From contig USTB01000006.1 in NCBI GenBank assembly GCA_900557635.1, positions 1 to 13,270 of the forward strand: a DNA stretch of 13,270 nucleotides, in the 5' to 3' direction. The notes beneath the pieces are model-generated. The model saw only the letters and a list, made by a program, of their open reading frames with translations. It had not been told where the DNA came from and ran no database searches. The DNA comes from an uncultured Eubacteriales bacterium. GTDB lineage: Bacteria; Bacillota_A; Clostridia; Oscillospirales; CAG-272. A program made the translations under genes and the position numbers. Below, one piece after another: positions 6,731 to 13,270 of this stretch. The first letter of the stretch is position 1; every line of letters starts with the position of its first letter.

Positions 6731-7839
6731 TATCGAAAACTGCCGCACGGAGACGAGAAGATCGGCACATTGGGTCTGGGCATGGGCGGCATCCAGAAAG
6801 CGCCTCCCGAGGAGATCGAAGCGGTGATACGGGAAGCTGTGGAAAACGGCATCAATTTCTTTGACCTGTGCGCAGGCGGCGCCGCCGTCTACGAGCCGTT
6901 CGGCCGTGCCATACAGGGCGTGCGGGATCGGGTGTTCTTTCAGCTCCATTTCGGCGCGGTGTATAACAGCGCGGGCGAATACGGCTGGTCGCGCGATCTC
7001 GATACCATACGAAAGACCTTTGCGTGGGAGCAGAAGCTGCTGAAAACCGATTATGCGGATTTCGGATTTCTGCACTGCGTGGATGCAGACGACGATTGGG
7101 AGGAGATCCAACGGAACGGGATCCTCGATTTCCTCGTCGAGCTGAAAAAGAGCGACGCGGTGCGGCACATCGGCTTTTCCTCCCACACGCCGTCGGTCGC
7201 GAACCGACTGATCGACACGGGACTTATGGACATGATGATGTTTTCCGTCAATCCCGCATACGATCTGGAGTGCGGCGACGAATACGGCATCGGCTCTGCC
7301 GGAGAGCGCGCGGCACTGTTCCGTCGCTGTGAGGCGCAGGGGATCGGTATCTCGGTCATGAAGCCCTTTCACGGCGGACAGCTCCTGTCTGCGGACACCT
7401 CGCCCTTCCGCCGCGCCCTGACCGAAAACCAGCGCCTGCAATATGTGCTTGACCGTCCTGCGGTGCTCACGGCAGTGCCGGGGTGCGCGGTCTTGCCGAT
7501 CTACACCGACTTTTTAGCTTCCTCACTGCCGACAGGGCGGACAACGATTATTCGGTGATCGGAGAATTTACGCCAAGCTCCGCTGTGGGGCACTGCGTGT
7601 ACTGCAATCACTGTCAGCCGTGTCCGGCGGGCATCGACATCGGATTGGTGAATAAGTATTACGACCTTTCCCTGGCGGGCGACCGCATGGCGCACGACCA
7701 CTACGGCAAGCTGCGGGTGAACGCCGAGGCGTGCCTTTCCTGCGGACACTGCGACAGCCGATGCCCCTTCCGCGTGGCACAGCAGGCGCGCATGAAAACC
7801 ATTGCTCAATATTTTAATAAAGGAGAAAACGAATTATGA
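6731..7839 (+). pseudogene. Aldo/keto reductase with ferredoxin tail (copy 2), frameshifted and lacking a start codon
   Basis: Near-complete COG1453-type oxidoreductase (about 368 codons): a TIM-barrel reductase followed by two 4Fe-4S motifs, CVYCNHCQPCP (from 7594) and CLSCGHCDSRCP (about 7733-7768). The substrate is unknown. Conserved N-terminal coding YRKLPHGDEKIGTLGLG starts at 6731, directly after an in-frame TAA and with no ATG; the first formal start, TTG 6770, has no ribosome site and would cut off the first strand. Near 7480-7483 (GGGG) the frame breaks. Five Gs would restore VPGVRGLADLH and full length. Barrel landmarks include NFFDLCAGG and FGFLHCVD. The final codons overlap the ECF-type gene as ATGA, so the three genes form a coupled operon. 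Confidence 0.82.
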
Positions 7840-8419
7840 TCGAGAATGTACTTGAAAGAAAGCAGGCCTCCCTGCAAATCAAAATCACCGTGAAAGCGCT
7901 TATCGCCATGGGCATTGCGGCACTTGCCGTGATCCTGCCGCAGATCGCGCATCTTGCCGTGGGTGCACAGGCGGGCGTTCTGCTCCTGCCTATGTATCTC
8001 CCCGTGCTTTTGGGCGGCTGTCTGCTCGGCTACAGATGGGGTCTTGCCGTGGGCATGGTTTCGCCCTTGCTGAGCTATCTCATCACGTCTTCGGTCGGCA
8101 CGCCCATGCCCGCGCTTGCTCGTCTGCCCTTTATGATGGCAGAGCTTGCCGTGTTTGCCGCGGTTGCCGGTCTGTTCTCCGAAAGATTCAGGAGCATGCA
8201 TGGCTTGCTTTCCCCGCCGTCTGGCTTGCCGAGATCGCGGGTCGCGCCTCCTTCCTGCTTCTGTTCGCCGTGTTTCGGAATGTGACGCCCTTCACGCCTT
8301 CCATGATCCGGGGTCAGATCCGCACGGGCTTTGTGGGGCTTGGCATACAGGCGGTCCTGGTGCCGCTTGCTGTGATGGGCTTGCACCGTCTGCTCAATCG
8401 GGAACAGGATCATGAATGA
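7836..8419 (+). pseudogene. ECF-type S component-like membrane transporter, frameshifted
   Basis: Very hydrophobic protein resembling substrate-specific (S) components of energy-coupling-factor vitamin transporters: about six membrane segments and small-residue-rich helices such as LLPMYLPVLLGGCLLGYRWG and SPLLSYLITSSVGTPMPA. The ATG overlaps the reductase stop (ATGA). Frame breaks at 8178-8181: GLFS continues as RKIQEHAWLAFPAVWLAEIAG in the next frame, restored by one extra C in the CC run; the joined protein is about 194 aa. The C-terminus overlaps the DUF1893 start by 8 bases. The transported substrate is not evident. No energising module (EcfA/A'/T) is in the window, so a shared one elsewhere would be needed. 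Assignment to ECF rather than another small transporter family is likely but not certain. Confidence 0.72.
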
Positions 8420-8822
8420 CCTGAAAACGGCAAGGGAGCACCTGCCCGATCATTCTTTGGTGCTCTGTCGGGACGGCGTCATGATCGTCAGCGACAAGCG
8501 CGGCGTTCTTCCCATGGTCGGCTTCATCCGTGAGGGGAGAGAGCTTTCGGGATATGTCGCCGCCGACCGTGTGGTGGGCAGAGCCGCCGCTATGCTCTTT
8601 GTGCATGCCGGGATCCGCGAGGTGTATGCCGAGACGGTTTCCGAGGGCGCGGTCGCGTTCCTCACCGCGCACGGCATTCCCGTGCGCTACGGCACGAAAA
8701 CCGAGGGCATCGTCAACCGCGAGGGTACAGGTCCGTGTCCCATGGAGACTGCCGTCGCCGACATCGAGGACGCGGAAGAAGGCGTGCACCGCATTATCGG
8801 CAAGGTATCCCGGCACCGTTGA
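8412..8822 (+). CDS. DUF1893 domain protein
   Basis: Soluble 136-aa protein matching the DUF1893 pattern: a short strand pair (LVLCRDGVMIVSD), then GYVAADRVVGRAAAMLFVHAGI (48-69), SEGAVAFLTAHGIPVRYG, and the end motif NREGTGPCPME (102-112) with Cys109. The fold is reported as related to the cytidine-deaminase superfamily, but the function is undefined. An 8-base overlap with the transporter stop (ATGAATGA) indicates translational coupling, so it likely acts in the same pathway, possibly on the transported compound or on a redox intermediate made by the reductase; that is inference. It is intact, unlike the three genes upstream. A small hairpin (8820-8838) and then a good terminator follow. 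Confidence 0.85.
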   Translation: MNDLKTAREHLPDHSLVLCRDGVMIVSDKRGVLPMVGFIREGRELSGYVAADRVVGRAAAMLFVHAGIREVYAETVSEGAVAFLTAHGIPVRYGTKTEGIVNREGTGPCPMETAVADIEDAEEGVHRIIGKVSRHR

Positions 8823-8880
8823 CGGTCTTTTGCCGTCAGACGGTATGGTCTGCGTCCGCGCAATTTTCCATAATATTGAA

Positions 8881-8929
8881 GCACCCGAAACGGTCGATAG
8901 AAGGATCGTTTCGGGTGCGTTTCTTTTTG
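8881..8929 (+). terminator. Intrinsic terminator of the reductase/transporter/DUF1893 operon
   Basis: A perfect 12-bp stem GCACCCGAAACG (8881-8892) with CGTTTCGGGTGC (8907-8918) is followed by GTTTCTTTTT. It lies about 60 bases after the DUF1893 stop. Confidence 0.9.
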
Positions 8930-8949
8930 GAGTTTGTACAGACTTCGCG

Positions 8950-9084
8950 CCCCGCGTCGGCGCGCGCGGTTTAGCGCGCGCGAACGGGAATCGGCGGAAG
9001 TATTACAAAACCGACCGTGCAGACGAAATCCGCCGCCGATGCCCGTCCGAGCCGCCGTCGGGGACGGCGGCGACCGACGCGGGG
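8950..9084. repeat. Nested inverted repeats forming a cloverleaf-like structure
   Basis: An outer 11-bp perfect pair, CCCCGCGTCGG (8950-8960) with CCGACGCGGGG (9074-9084), encloses three further stems. These are an alternating CG hairpin (8961-8968 with 8975-8982), a 13-bp stem with one mismatch (8985-8997 with 9033-9045), and a perfect 9-bp hairpin with a GGG loop (9051-9059 with 9063-9071). No protein gene is visible. It may be a structured RNA, a MITE-like element or a degenerate repeat. Part of the loop of the third stem resembles sequence at 1879-1898. Confidence 0.55.
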
Positions 9085-9126
9085 CTTCGTAGGTACCTCA
9101 CCCCGCATTTTACCGAAACCAAAGAA

Positions 9127-9149
9127 GCGGGCGACCAGTGGTCGCCCGC
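9127..9149. repeat. GCGGGCGACC palindrome (module B), second copy
   Basis: Perfect 10-bp arms around an AGT loop. The same arms form the centre of the hairpin at 1847-1869, there with an ACC loop. The similarity does not extend outward on both sides, so this is a partial copy of that element. Confidence 0.65.
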
Positions 9150-9157
9150 CGGAAAAC

Positions 9158-9200
9158 AAACGTATCGCACATATTATCGACCTATTCGCACACACTATCA
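9158..9200. repeat. Repeat copy 3: module C
   Basis: It contains ATTATCGACCTATTCGCAC, matching ATCGACCTGTCCGC in copy 2 and CCGACCTGTCCGC in copy 1. As in copy 1, it is followed directly by a CTCC/GGAG hairpin (module D). The whole stretch 8930-9270 holds no protein gene that I can support. Confidence 0.5.
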
Positions 9201-9202
9201 CA

Positions 9203-9236
9203 AAAAAAGCCTCCCTTATACAAAGGAAGGCTTTTT
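9203..9236 (-). terminator. Intrinsic terminator (bidirectional), downstream of the LOG gene
   Basis: The stem AAAAAGCCTCCCTT (9204-9217) pairs with AAGGAAGGCTTTTT (9223-9236) with one mismatch and has T-runs on both strands. It ends leftward transcription from the LOG gene and is also the D module of the dispersed repeat (compare 50-77). Confidence 0.85.
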
Positions 9237-9274
9237 CGGTACATGCAAAAAGATCAATTACACGTAAAAAGCAT

Positions 9275-9814
9275 TCATTTTTCGGCATGCAATGCAGATA
9301 TGACCTGTTCCAGATCCTCCGCAAAGCATATCCCGTTCTGCCGCTCCTCCGAGGACAGACCCATATCGATCATATGACGGAGAAGATCGCGGAGGCTGTC
9401 ATAATACCCGTTGAGGTTATAGAGAATGCAGGGTGCGTCCAACAGCTTCAGCGAAACCATGGACATGATTTCCGCAATTTCCTCCAGCGTTCCCGTACCG
9501 CCCGGAAACGCCACGAATGCGTCTCCCAGCTCGATCATTTTACGCTTGCGCTCCGACATATCCGCAGTCACGATCAGCTCGGTCAGCCCGTCATGCTGTA
9601 CCTCGGCATCCACAAAGAATTGCGGCTCCACGCCGATGGCGCGTCCGCCCGCCGCCAGAACGCTTTCGGCGATCTCGCCCATCAATCCGACCTTCGAGCC
9701 GCCGTAGATCAACGTATTTCCGCTTTCGCCGATCCATGTGCCCAACTCCCGAACCGCGCACCGCAGAGACGGGTCATTTCCCTCGTTTGCGCCGAGGTAA
9801 ACGGTAATATTCAT
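9275..9814 (-). CDS. LOG/TIGR00730-family Rossmann-fold phosphoribohydrolase
   Basis: Cytosolic 179-aa protein of the LOG family, whose studied members cleave nucleoside 5'-monophosphates (cytokinin ribotides in plants, AMP and similar in bacteria) to base plus ribose 5-phosphate. Signature motifs are present: GGSKVGLMG (38-46), the MSERKRKM helix (86-93) and PGGTGTLEE (104-112), carrying catalytic Arg and Glu residues. I chose ATG 9814-9812 because AAGGAG lies 7 bases upstream; an ATG seven codons earlier would place that site inside the gene. It is monocistronic with a consensus promoter at 9853-9881 and a terminator at 9203-9236. The physiological substrate here is unknown. Confidence 0.92.
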   Translation of the reverse strand: MNITVYLGANEGNDPSLRCAVRELGTWIGESGNTLIYGGSKVGLMGEIAESVLAAGGRAIGVEPQFFVDAEVQHDGLTELIVTADMSERKRKMIELGDAFVAFPGGTGTLEEIAEIMSMVSLKLLDAPCILYNLNGYYDSLRDLLRHMIDMGLSSEERQNGICFAEDLEQVISALHAEK

Positions 9815-9852
9815 ATGTACACACTCCTTTTGCATCAGGTCATCCGCCTCGC

Positions 9853-9881
9853 ATTATAGCGTATTTCGCCGCCGATGTCAA
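9853..9881 (-). promoter_or_regulatory. Sigma-A promoter of the LOG gene
   Basis: On the minus strand, a perfect TTGACA (9881-9876), a 17-base spacer and a perfect TATAAT (9858-9853). The predicted start is near 9846, giving a leader of about 30 bases before the ATG. Confidence 0.92.
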
Positions 9882-9956
9882 GCGCCTGTATCGTTTCGGT
9901 GCGTCCGAACGGGTTTTTTCGCAATTCCCCGCTTTCGTCTTTTCCCTTTGACGCAA

Positions 9957-9991
9957 AGAGAGCCTCACACAAGAAATGTGCGAGGCTCTCT
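9957..9991 (-). terminator. Hairpin terminator at the end of the hydrolase gene
   Basis: 15-bp arms (9957-9971 with 9977-9991, AGAGAGCCTC.CACA type, one mismatch, five-base loop) begin inside the hydrolase stop codon. Only a short T-run follows on the minus strand, so termination may be moderate. Confidence 0.7.
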
Positions 9992-10964
9992 ATTGGGAAA
10001 TCGAGGAAAAACGGCTCAGGTGTGCAAAGTCCTCCACGGCGCGCGCGTATATCTCGGGATTTGTGAAAAAACTGCACCCGTGCATTGCGCCCGGCACCAC
10101 CATAAGGCGCTTGGGCGAGACGCACTCCCGATAGCTTTCCAGCGTCATCTCCAGCGGCACCATTTCGTCCGCACTGCCGTGAATGAACAGGATGGGCAGG
10201 CGGCTGTGTCGCACCGAATCCACAGCCGAATATGTGGTGTCGAATTTGGCAAAGCGTCGGCTCATGAACCGCGCGGCGGGCAGGATGGAAAAGCCGTACA
10301 GGTGCATATCGCGCCGCAGGACGCAGTTCATGATCGCCTGCGGCGAGGTGAAGGCGCAGTCGGCAATGATCCCCGCAACCGACGGCGGCATGGGCAGGTC
10401 ACTTGCCATAAGCACCGTGGCGCCGCCCATGGAAATGCCGTGGAGCAAAATGCGGCAGTCCGCGCCCAGACGCTGTGTGAGATAACAGCACCAGCGCTGT
10501 ACGTCGTACCGCTCCAGCACACCGAAGCAGATATAATCCCCCTCGCTTTCGTCATGCGCGCGCTGTGCGGGCAGAAGGACATTGTAGCCCTGCTCGTGAA
10601 AATACCGCATCCCGCACGAAAACTCGTACATCGTATCCGCAAGATAGCCGTGCATCATGAGGACGGCTTTTTTTGGATCGTCGCCCGGCAGAAAGCGTCC
10701 CGCCAGTGTCAGCCCGTCCCGACTGCGGATATGCACGGTCTCAAAGGACTGCCCGTCCGCCCATGTGACGCCCTCGCGGATCATGGGGTCGAACGGCTCC
10801 AGTCCCGCACTGTGCGTGCCCGGCTTGCGCCGACGGCGGCGGTGGATGGCAAATCGGAACAGAATGGCGGCAAGCAGCGCCGAAAAACAGCAAAACAGCA
10901 GAAAGAGCGACGAGAAGCCTGCCAGCACAATACCCGCCGCCTCCAAATAATCACGCACCGTCAT
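9990..10964 (-). CDS. Membrane-anchored alpha/beta hydrolase
   Basis: 324-aa serine hydrolase with one N-terminal membrane helix (about residues 11-39) followed by a strongly basic HRRRRRK stretch, which by the positive-inside rule suggests the catalytic domain is cytoplasmic. Catalytic triad candidates are Ser178 in GISMGG, Asp266 in IHGSADEMVP and His295 in GAMHGC; the HGYLADTM segment (105-112) is the likely oxyanion region. It resembles the YqkD/BEM46-like hydrolase group; the substrate is unknown. ATG 10964-10962 is preceded by GGGAGG at 6 bases and overlaps the DUF421 stop as ATGA, so the two are made together and may work at the same membrane. An upstream in-frame start would run into the DUF421 gene and lacks support. 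Confidence 0.9.
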   Translation of the reverse strand: MTVRDYLEAAGIVLAGFSSLFLLFCCFSALLAAILFRFAIHRRRRRKPGTHSAGLEPFDPMIREGVTWADGQSFETVHIRSRDGLTLAGRFLPGDDPKKAVLMMHGYLADTMYEFSCGMRYFHEQGYNVLLPAQRAHDESEGDYICFGVLERYDVQRWCCYLTQRLGADCRILLHGISMGGATVLMASDLPMPPSVAGIIADCAFTSPQAIMNCVLRRDMHLYGFSILPAARFMSRRFAKFDTTYSAVDSVRHSRLPILFIHGSADEMVPLEMTLESYRECVSPKRLMVVPGAMHGCSFFTNPEIYARAVEDFAHLSRFSSISQ

Positions 10965-11662
10965 ACACTGCCTCCCGTTTTCACATCGTCCCCGCCGAAA
11001 AACCAAGCATCCCCGTTTGCGCTTTCACAGCACAGAAACACATGGGAAAGACCGGAAATGCCCTTCTGCGCCATCTGCTCCCGCAACCACGCCTCGCTTC
11101 TCCCCGCCGCGCGGAGCGCATCCGAAATGAGCTGACCGTCCACCACGAAAATGCGGCACAGGCGCTCTGCGCTGACCGGAAGCTTCATGTCCTTGGGCGA
11201 CACGGGACGGTCTGCCGCGCGGGAGAGCACGCTCACCCGTCCCGTGGTCTCCATCACCGCGCTGTCCACGCGCGAAAGGTCGAAGTATCCCTGCGAGCGC
11301 AGATGTGCGCAGAATTCCTCCACATCCATGCGGGCGCGGGCGAAATTCCTGCGGTTCATTTGACCGTGCTCCATGAGAACCAGCGGCTTGCCCACAAGAA
11401 AACGCCGAAGCGTTCGACTCTTATTGGTCAGATATGCACACAGCGCCGTGACCAGACCGTACACCGCCGTGCCGATGAGCATAATGGGAAAATCCTCGCC
11501 CTGCGCCACCGCAAGCTGTGCCGCAAGTGAGCCGAGCGTGATACTGTTGACGTACTCATACACACTCATGGAGGAGATCTGCCGACTGCCCGTCAATCGG
11601 GTGACGCAGAACAGGACTACCATGGAAAACAGTGCCGTGAGCGCAATTGTTACGTACTGCAT
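10961..11662 (-). CDS. DUF421 (YetF-type) membrane protein
   Basis: 233-aa protein of the DUF421/YetF family. Three N-terminal membrane helices (about residues 3-21, 36-52 and 58-78) include the family segment TRLTGSRQISSMSVYEYV, followed by the soluble DUF421 domain with GKPLVLMEHGQMNRRNFARARM and the VDSAVMETTGRVSVL strand pair. In Bacillus, YetF-family proteins are linked to spore and germination traits in some species, but the biochemical role is unsettled. ATG 11662-11660 has GGGAGG 7 bases upstream. It is the first gene of a two-gene operon with the hydrolase. A hairpin at 11682-11720 lies in the leader. Confidence 0.9.
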   Translation of the reverse strand: MQYVTIALTALFSMVVLFCVTRLTGSRQISSMSVYEYVNSITLGSLAAQLAVAQGEDFPIMLIGTAVYGLVTALCAYLTNKSRTLRRFLVGKPLVLMEHGQMNRRNFARARMDVEEFCAHLRSQGYFDLSRVDSAVMETTGRVSVLSRAADRPVSPKDMKLPVSAERLCRIFVVDGQLISDALRAAGRSEAWLREQMAQKGISGLSHVFLCCESANGDAWFFGGDDVKTGGSV

Positions 11663-11681
11663 GCAAAAGCCTCCCTGCCGA

Positions 11682-11720
11682 AAAAGAGCCGTCGGGACAC
11701 GCGCACCTCCGCGCTCTTTT
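11682..11720 (-). promoter_or_regulatory. Terminator-like hairpin in the leader of the DUF421 operon
   Basis: AAAAGAGC (11682-11689) and GCTCTTTT (11713-11720) form perfect 8-bp arms with an inner GCG/CGC stem (11701-11703 with 11710-11712). On the minus strand the stem runs into CTTTTTC, then the GGGAGG ribosome site, so it could act as an attenuator. The remainder of the 239-base gap 11663-11901 shows no clear consensus promoter on either strand. Confidence 0.4.
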
Positions 11721-11901
11721 CCTTCCTTTTTCCAAGAGCATTCCCCGATTTTCCCCCGTTATTCCCACAAGGGAAAATTTACCTGCCGTCCAAAATCCCC
11801 CGTCCCGCTTAGGCGAATGCGCGCTTCCATATTTTTGGGGCTTCCCCGCTCTCCGAAATTATGGTAACATGGAGGTAATCCCAAAAAGAAAGGATGATTC
11901 T

Positions 11902-13140
11902 ATGCACATGCACTGTGGAAAGCATTGGGTGCGGTTGGCGCTGTGCGCCGCCTCGACCGCCGGTATCCTTGCCCTGTCCGCGTTTACGGCAGACAACGGC
12001 ATGTCCGCCGATACGGACAAGTCGGAGAAAGGCGGCACGGTGTCCCTTGCCCTGCGGCAGGAACCCACCCTCGCCTCATGCGTTGTAGCGGAGGAAGAGG
12101 CGGGCGCGCCCCTTTACATCGTGGGCGTGCGCTCGGGCGACTGGTATGCCGTGCAATACGGCGAGGGCGACTGGGGCTATTGCGCCGGCGTGTTTCTTTC
12201 GCCCGTGCCGTTTCGAGTCGGTGCGGTCAGCCGATGCACGTCCGCCGACATCCGCGCCGAAGCAGACGGCAAGGCGGTGGATCGCCTGCCCGTGGGGGAA
12301 CGCGTTCTGATCCCGATCACGCAGGAGGCGACGGTCGATTACGTCCGCGTAATCTATGACGGATGCCGCGTGGGGTATCTGCACATTGCATTTTTAGAGG
12401 TGTTCGAGCCGCCGCAGGAGACGTTACCCGAGCTGACGGCACACGAAGAGCCGATCACAGAGGAGGAAACGACGCCCGCGACCGAACCGATACAGACCGC
12501 GCCGCCGCCCCCCGCAACCGATGCGGCAACTACATCCTCTCCCCGCAAGCCCGTCACCAAAAAGCCCGCCACGAGCACCGCCGATCCGCCCGTCACAACG
12601 ACAGCGCCAACGGAAACGACAAAGCCTCCCGCCCAGACACAAGCGCCGCAAGCCGATTCGGAGCCGTCCGGATATCCGGAGATCCGCCTTTCGGTGCCCT
12701 ATTATACCCAGTATGACGGACGCTGGGCGGATCTGCCCGTCGCGGAATCGGGCAAGACCGTGCGGCAGATCGGTTGTGCGCTTACCTGTCTCGCTATGAC
12801 CGAATCCTACCGAACCGGCACCGCTGTGACCCCCGATGCCGTTTTGCGAAGCTGCGAATTTACCCCGTCCGGCTCTATCTACTGGCCGTCCGACTATTCC
12901 AAATATACCGGCGGAGATCCGTATCTCGCCGTTTATCGGAAGCTCAGCGCGGGCATTCCCGTCATCTGGCACGGACAAAAGGCGAACGGAAGCAGTCATT
13001 GGATCGTAATTTACGGCTTTACAGGCGGGGATCTGACGCCGTCCTCCTTCCTCATCCGCGATCCCGGCTCGGGCTCGCGCGTGACCTTGGCACAGTATCT
13101 TGCGGTGTATCCCGAATTTATCAAGTTCGTCAGCCGATGA
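11902..13140 (+). CDS. Secreted SH3-domain protein with C39-like cysteine peptidase domain
   Basis: 412-aa exported protein. A signal peptide (residues 1 to about 30, hydrophobic core LALCAASTAGILALSAF) is followed by two bacterial SH3-like repeats (about 45-101 and 106-168, with WYAVQYGEGDWGYC and DYVRVIYDGCRVGYL), a Pro/Thr-rich linker (about 170-259), and a C39_2-type papain-fold domain (about 260-412). Catalytic residues are visible: Cys292 in QIGCALTC, His366 in SSHWIV and Asp387 in IRDPG. Likely roles are cell-wall-associated peptide or amide cleavage, with the SH3 repeats binding peptidoglycan; the exact target is unknown. ATG 11902 follows AAAGGA by 8 bases. An ATG two codons later is also possible. 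The upstream extension of the frame has no coding character. Confidence 0.88.
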   Translation: MHMHCGKHWVRLALCAASTAGILALSAFTADNGMSADTDKSEKGGTVSLALRQEPTLASCVVAEEEAGAPLYIVGVRSGDWYAVQYGEGDWGYCAGVFLSPVPFRVGAVSRCTSADIRAEADGKAVDRLPVGERVLIPITQEATVDYVRVIYDGCRVGYLHIAFLEVFEPPQETLPELTAHEEPITEEETTPATEPIQTAPPPPATDAATTSSPRKPVTKKPATSTADPPVTTTAPTETTKPPAQTQAPQADSEPSGYPEIRLSVPYYTQYDGRWADLPVAESGKTVRQIGCALTCLAMTESYRTGTAVTPDAVLRSCEFTPSGSIYWPSDYSKYTGGDPYLAVYRKLSAGIPVIWHGQKANGSSHWIVIYGFTGGDLTPSSFLIRDPGSGSRVTLAQYLAVYPEFIKFVSR

Positions 13141-13214
13141 GGGCTGTCGGATACGGTCGGGACGGTCAGGCGAAAGACGGCGCGGGTTTGGGCGCACAAA
13201 AAGCCCCGCGTCGT

Positions 13215-13241
13215 GCCCCGTCTGCCGAAGGCGGACGGGGC
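13215..13241 (+). terminator. GC-rich hairpin after the SH3/C39 gene
   Basis: GCCCCGTC-T-GCC pairs with GGC-G-GACGGGGC around a GAA loop, 12 bp in all with one internal mismatch. No T-run follows, so it may be a factor-dependent end or a simple repeat. Confidence 0.45.
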
Positions 13242-13270
13242 AGGCGTGGGAACGGCGGCGGTTAAATCCT

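Noticed and set aside
6726..6731. TATAAT as a promoter for reductase copy 2
   Set aside because: No -35 element lies 16-18 bases upstream, and the motif overlaps the damaged start of the gene.
9948..11135. 395-codon plus-strand frame opposite the hydrolase
   Set aside because: The hydrolase frame has a full catalytic triad, ribosome site and coupling; the opposite frame is His/Arg-rich shadow coding.
12424..13197. 257-codon minus-strand frame opposite the peptidase
   Set aside because: It is Gly/Arg-rich, caused by the Pro/Thr linker codons read in reverse; no start site or motif.

Overview
The window looks like chromosomal DNA of a GC-rich, spore-forming Clostridia-type Firmicute (Oscillospiraceae or a relative). 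The pointers are: rsgA followed by a tiny gene that reads as spoVM (spore coat anchor), near-perfect TTGACA-17-TATAAT promoters, AGGAGG-type ribosome sites, ferredoxin-type aldo/keto reductases, an ECF-type S component, and GC-rich hairpin repeats of the kind common between genes in this group. The genus cannot be fixed from sequence alone.

Layout. 1-278: two repeat modules. 279-1664 (+): rsgA (ribosome maturation GTPase), spoVM and a tRNA-Thr(GGT) with its own promoter and terminator; all intact. 1749-1903: a long hairpin repeat. 1948-5832 (-): an ABC-2 export operon reading leftward: permease, permease, ATPase, a secreted CARDB/S-layer-like protein, and a two-TM membrane protein. Neighbouring genes overlap or nearly touch. 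5912-6205 (-): the C-terminal ATPase end of a sensor histidine kinase. It abuts, within a few bases, the C-terminal half of an aldo/keto reductase on the + strand (6204-6725). 6731-8822 (+): a second aldo/keto reductase, an ECF-type S component and a DUF1893 protein, coupled by overlapping stop/start codons. 8881-9236: a terminator, a cloverleaf-like set of nested inverted repeats, and more repeat modules. 9275-9814 (-): a LOG-family nucleotide phosphoribohydrolase with a perfect promoter. 9990-11662 (-): a DUF421 membrane protein coupled to a membrane-anchored alpha/beta hydrolase. 11902-13140 (+): a secreted SH3/C39-type peptidase.

The most striking large-scale pattern is that almost every gene between about 1.95 and 8.42 kb is broken (truncation, single-base frameshift, in-frame stop or missing start codon). 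All genes in the flanks are intact. Exceptions inside the zone are the ABC ATPase and the second permease; DUF1893, just beyond its right edge, is intact. This is either a real zone of gene decay around a deletion, or a stretch of poor consensus; several lesions lie in short G or C runs, so read-level checking is essential. The best candidates for something little described are the reductase / S-component / DUF1893 operon, the modular intergenic repeats, and the terminator placed directly in front of the export operon.
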